Position numbers and translations under genes: made by a program
Notes under the pieces: model-generated
What the model saw: only the letters and a program-made list of their open reading frames with translations
The model's database searches: none
Told to the model about the DNA's origin: nothing
Origin: Blastopirellula sediminis
GTDB lineage: Bacteria; Planctomycetota; Planctomycetia; Pirellulales; Pirellulaceae
NCBI RefSeq assembly: GCF_020966755.1
Contig: NZ_JAJKFT010000002.1
Coordinates: 62,001-126,000 of the forward strand
Direction: 5' to 3'
Length of the DNA: 64,000 nucleotides
Shown here: piece after piece, positions 63,754-64,000 of the stretch
Layout: the number at the start of each line of letters is the position of its first letter
Numbering within the stretch: position 1 is the first letter of the stretch

Positions 63754-64000
63754 GTGATCGACTTGCAGCCGCATGCCAGCGGCGTCATCTTGCCGGTTCG
63801 TGCGCTCCCTGGCGCCAAAAAGAATGAACTGCGGGGAGAGCAGGAGGGGGCGCTGAAGGTTTCGGTCACCGCCGCTCCGGAAGATGGAAAAGCGAACAAG
63901 GCGATCGTCGAACTGCTCGCCAAAAAGCTGAAGCTACGCAAGTCGCAGCTCGAAATTATCTCTGGGCAAACGAGCCGGCAAAAGAAGGTGCTGGTCGCCG
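63754..64000 (+). CDS. yggU: DUF167 (YggU) family protein, 3' end outside window
   Basis: The frame opens with GTG 63754, three bases after the yggS stop, and runs to the window edge; at least 82 residues are visible. ILPVRALPGAKKNELRGEQE, LKVSVTAAPEDGKANKAIVE and LLAKKLKLRKSQLEIISGQT match the small DUF167/YggU family (about 90-100 residues, so only a few residues are missing). Its function is unknown, though it is often encoded near yggS and YggT. The GTG start and tight gap suggest translational coupling. Confidence 0.9.
   Translation, partial: MIDLQPHASGVILPVRALPGAKKNELRGEQEGALKVSVTAAPEDGKANKAIVELLAKKLKLRKSQLEIISGQTSRQKKVLVA

Overview
The window is a piece of chromosome from a planctomycete, most likely a member of the Pirellulaceae close to Blastopirellula (inferred from gene content and style, not from a database search). 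Pointers are the planctomycete-type cytochrome c protein, PQQ beta-propellers opening with a WNQWRGPNRDG motif, secreted WD40-caspase and TPR-CHAT proteins, many signal-peptide proteins of unknown role, weak or absent Shine-Dalgarno sites before several genes, and dispersed TAGCCCG(A/C)AGCGCAAGCGAGG repeats.

Region 1 (1-15001) is a set of cell-surface genes. On the + strand are a truncated DUF4384-like membrane protein and a 1.3 kaa TPR-CHAT lipoprotein. On the - strand, converging on them, are an ECF sigma factor with a translationally coupled membrane-anchored putative anti-sigma protein, a small secreted protein with its own terminator, a secreted WD40-PDZ-caspase protein, a di-haem planctomycete cytochrome and a secreted protein with a DUF4384-like part. 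Two different clan CD cysteine peptidase folds within 12 kb make this the most system-like accessory region.

Region 2 (15002-18425) is a small recombinase locus: an unknown protein with a helix-turn-helix, an excisionase-like protein and a tyrosine recombinase, next to a tRNA-Ser(GCT) gene. Region 3 (18691-31185) holds a secreted M28 peptidase with two PDZ domains, ApbE, a SulP anion transporter, an OmpR-type two-component system, a PhnD-like binding protein that runs into a PQQ propeller through a probable -1 frameshift site, a beta-propeller protein and an EF-hand protein.

Region 4 (31398-50421) is a type II secretion locus: a Spy-like glycine-rich protein, then gspE, F, G, H, I, J, K, L and M in tight or overlapping order, a terminator, the secretin gspD, a lipoprotein, a BON-domain protein on the other strand and a secreted DUF3352-like protein. 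No separate gspC and no prepilin peptidase gene is present; the C-terminal part of the GspM-like protein looks like a GspC/PilP domain.

Region 5 (50429-64000) holds a Gfo/Idh/MocA oxidoreductase, a single-domain response regulator, the PrkA - DUF444 (YeaH) - 66-aa protein - SpoVR - 152-aa protein operon, coproheme decarboxylase (HemQ/ChdC), a membrane protein, a YdjY-like secreted protein, a large heparinase-like protein, and a YggS (PLP homeostasis) / DUF167 (YggU) pair cut by the window edge.

Three families of palindromic intergenic repeats are visible (25914-26077 and 36488-36578; 58321-58500; 59996-60180). One copy sits inside the leader of the gspI pseudopilin gene and is translated. 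Long antisense reading frames are common because of the GC-rich codon bias and were not annotated.
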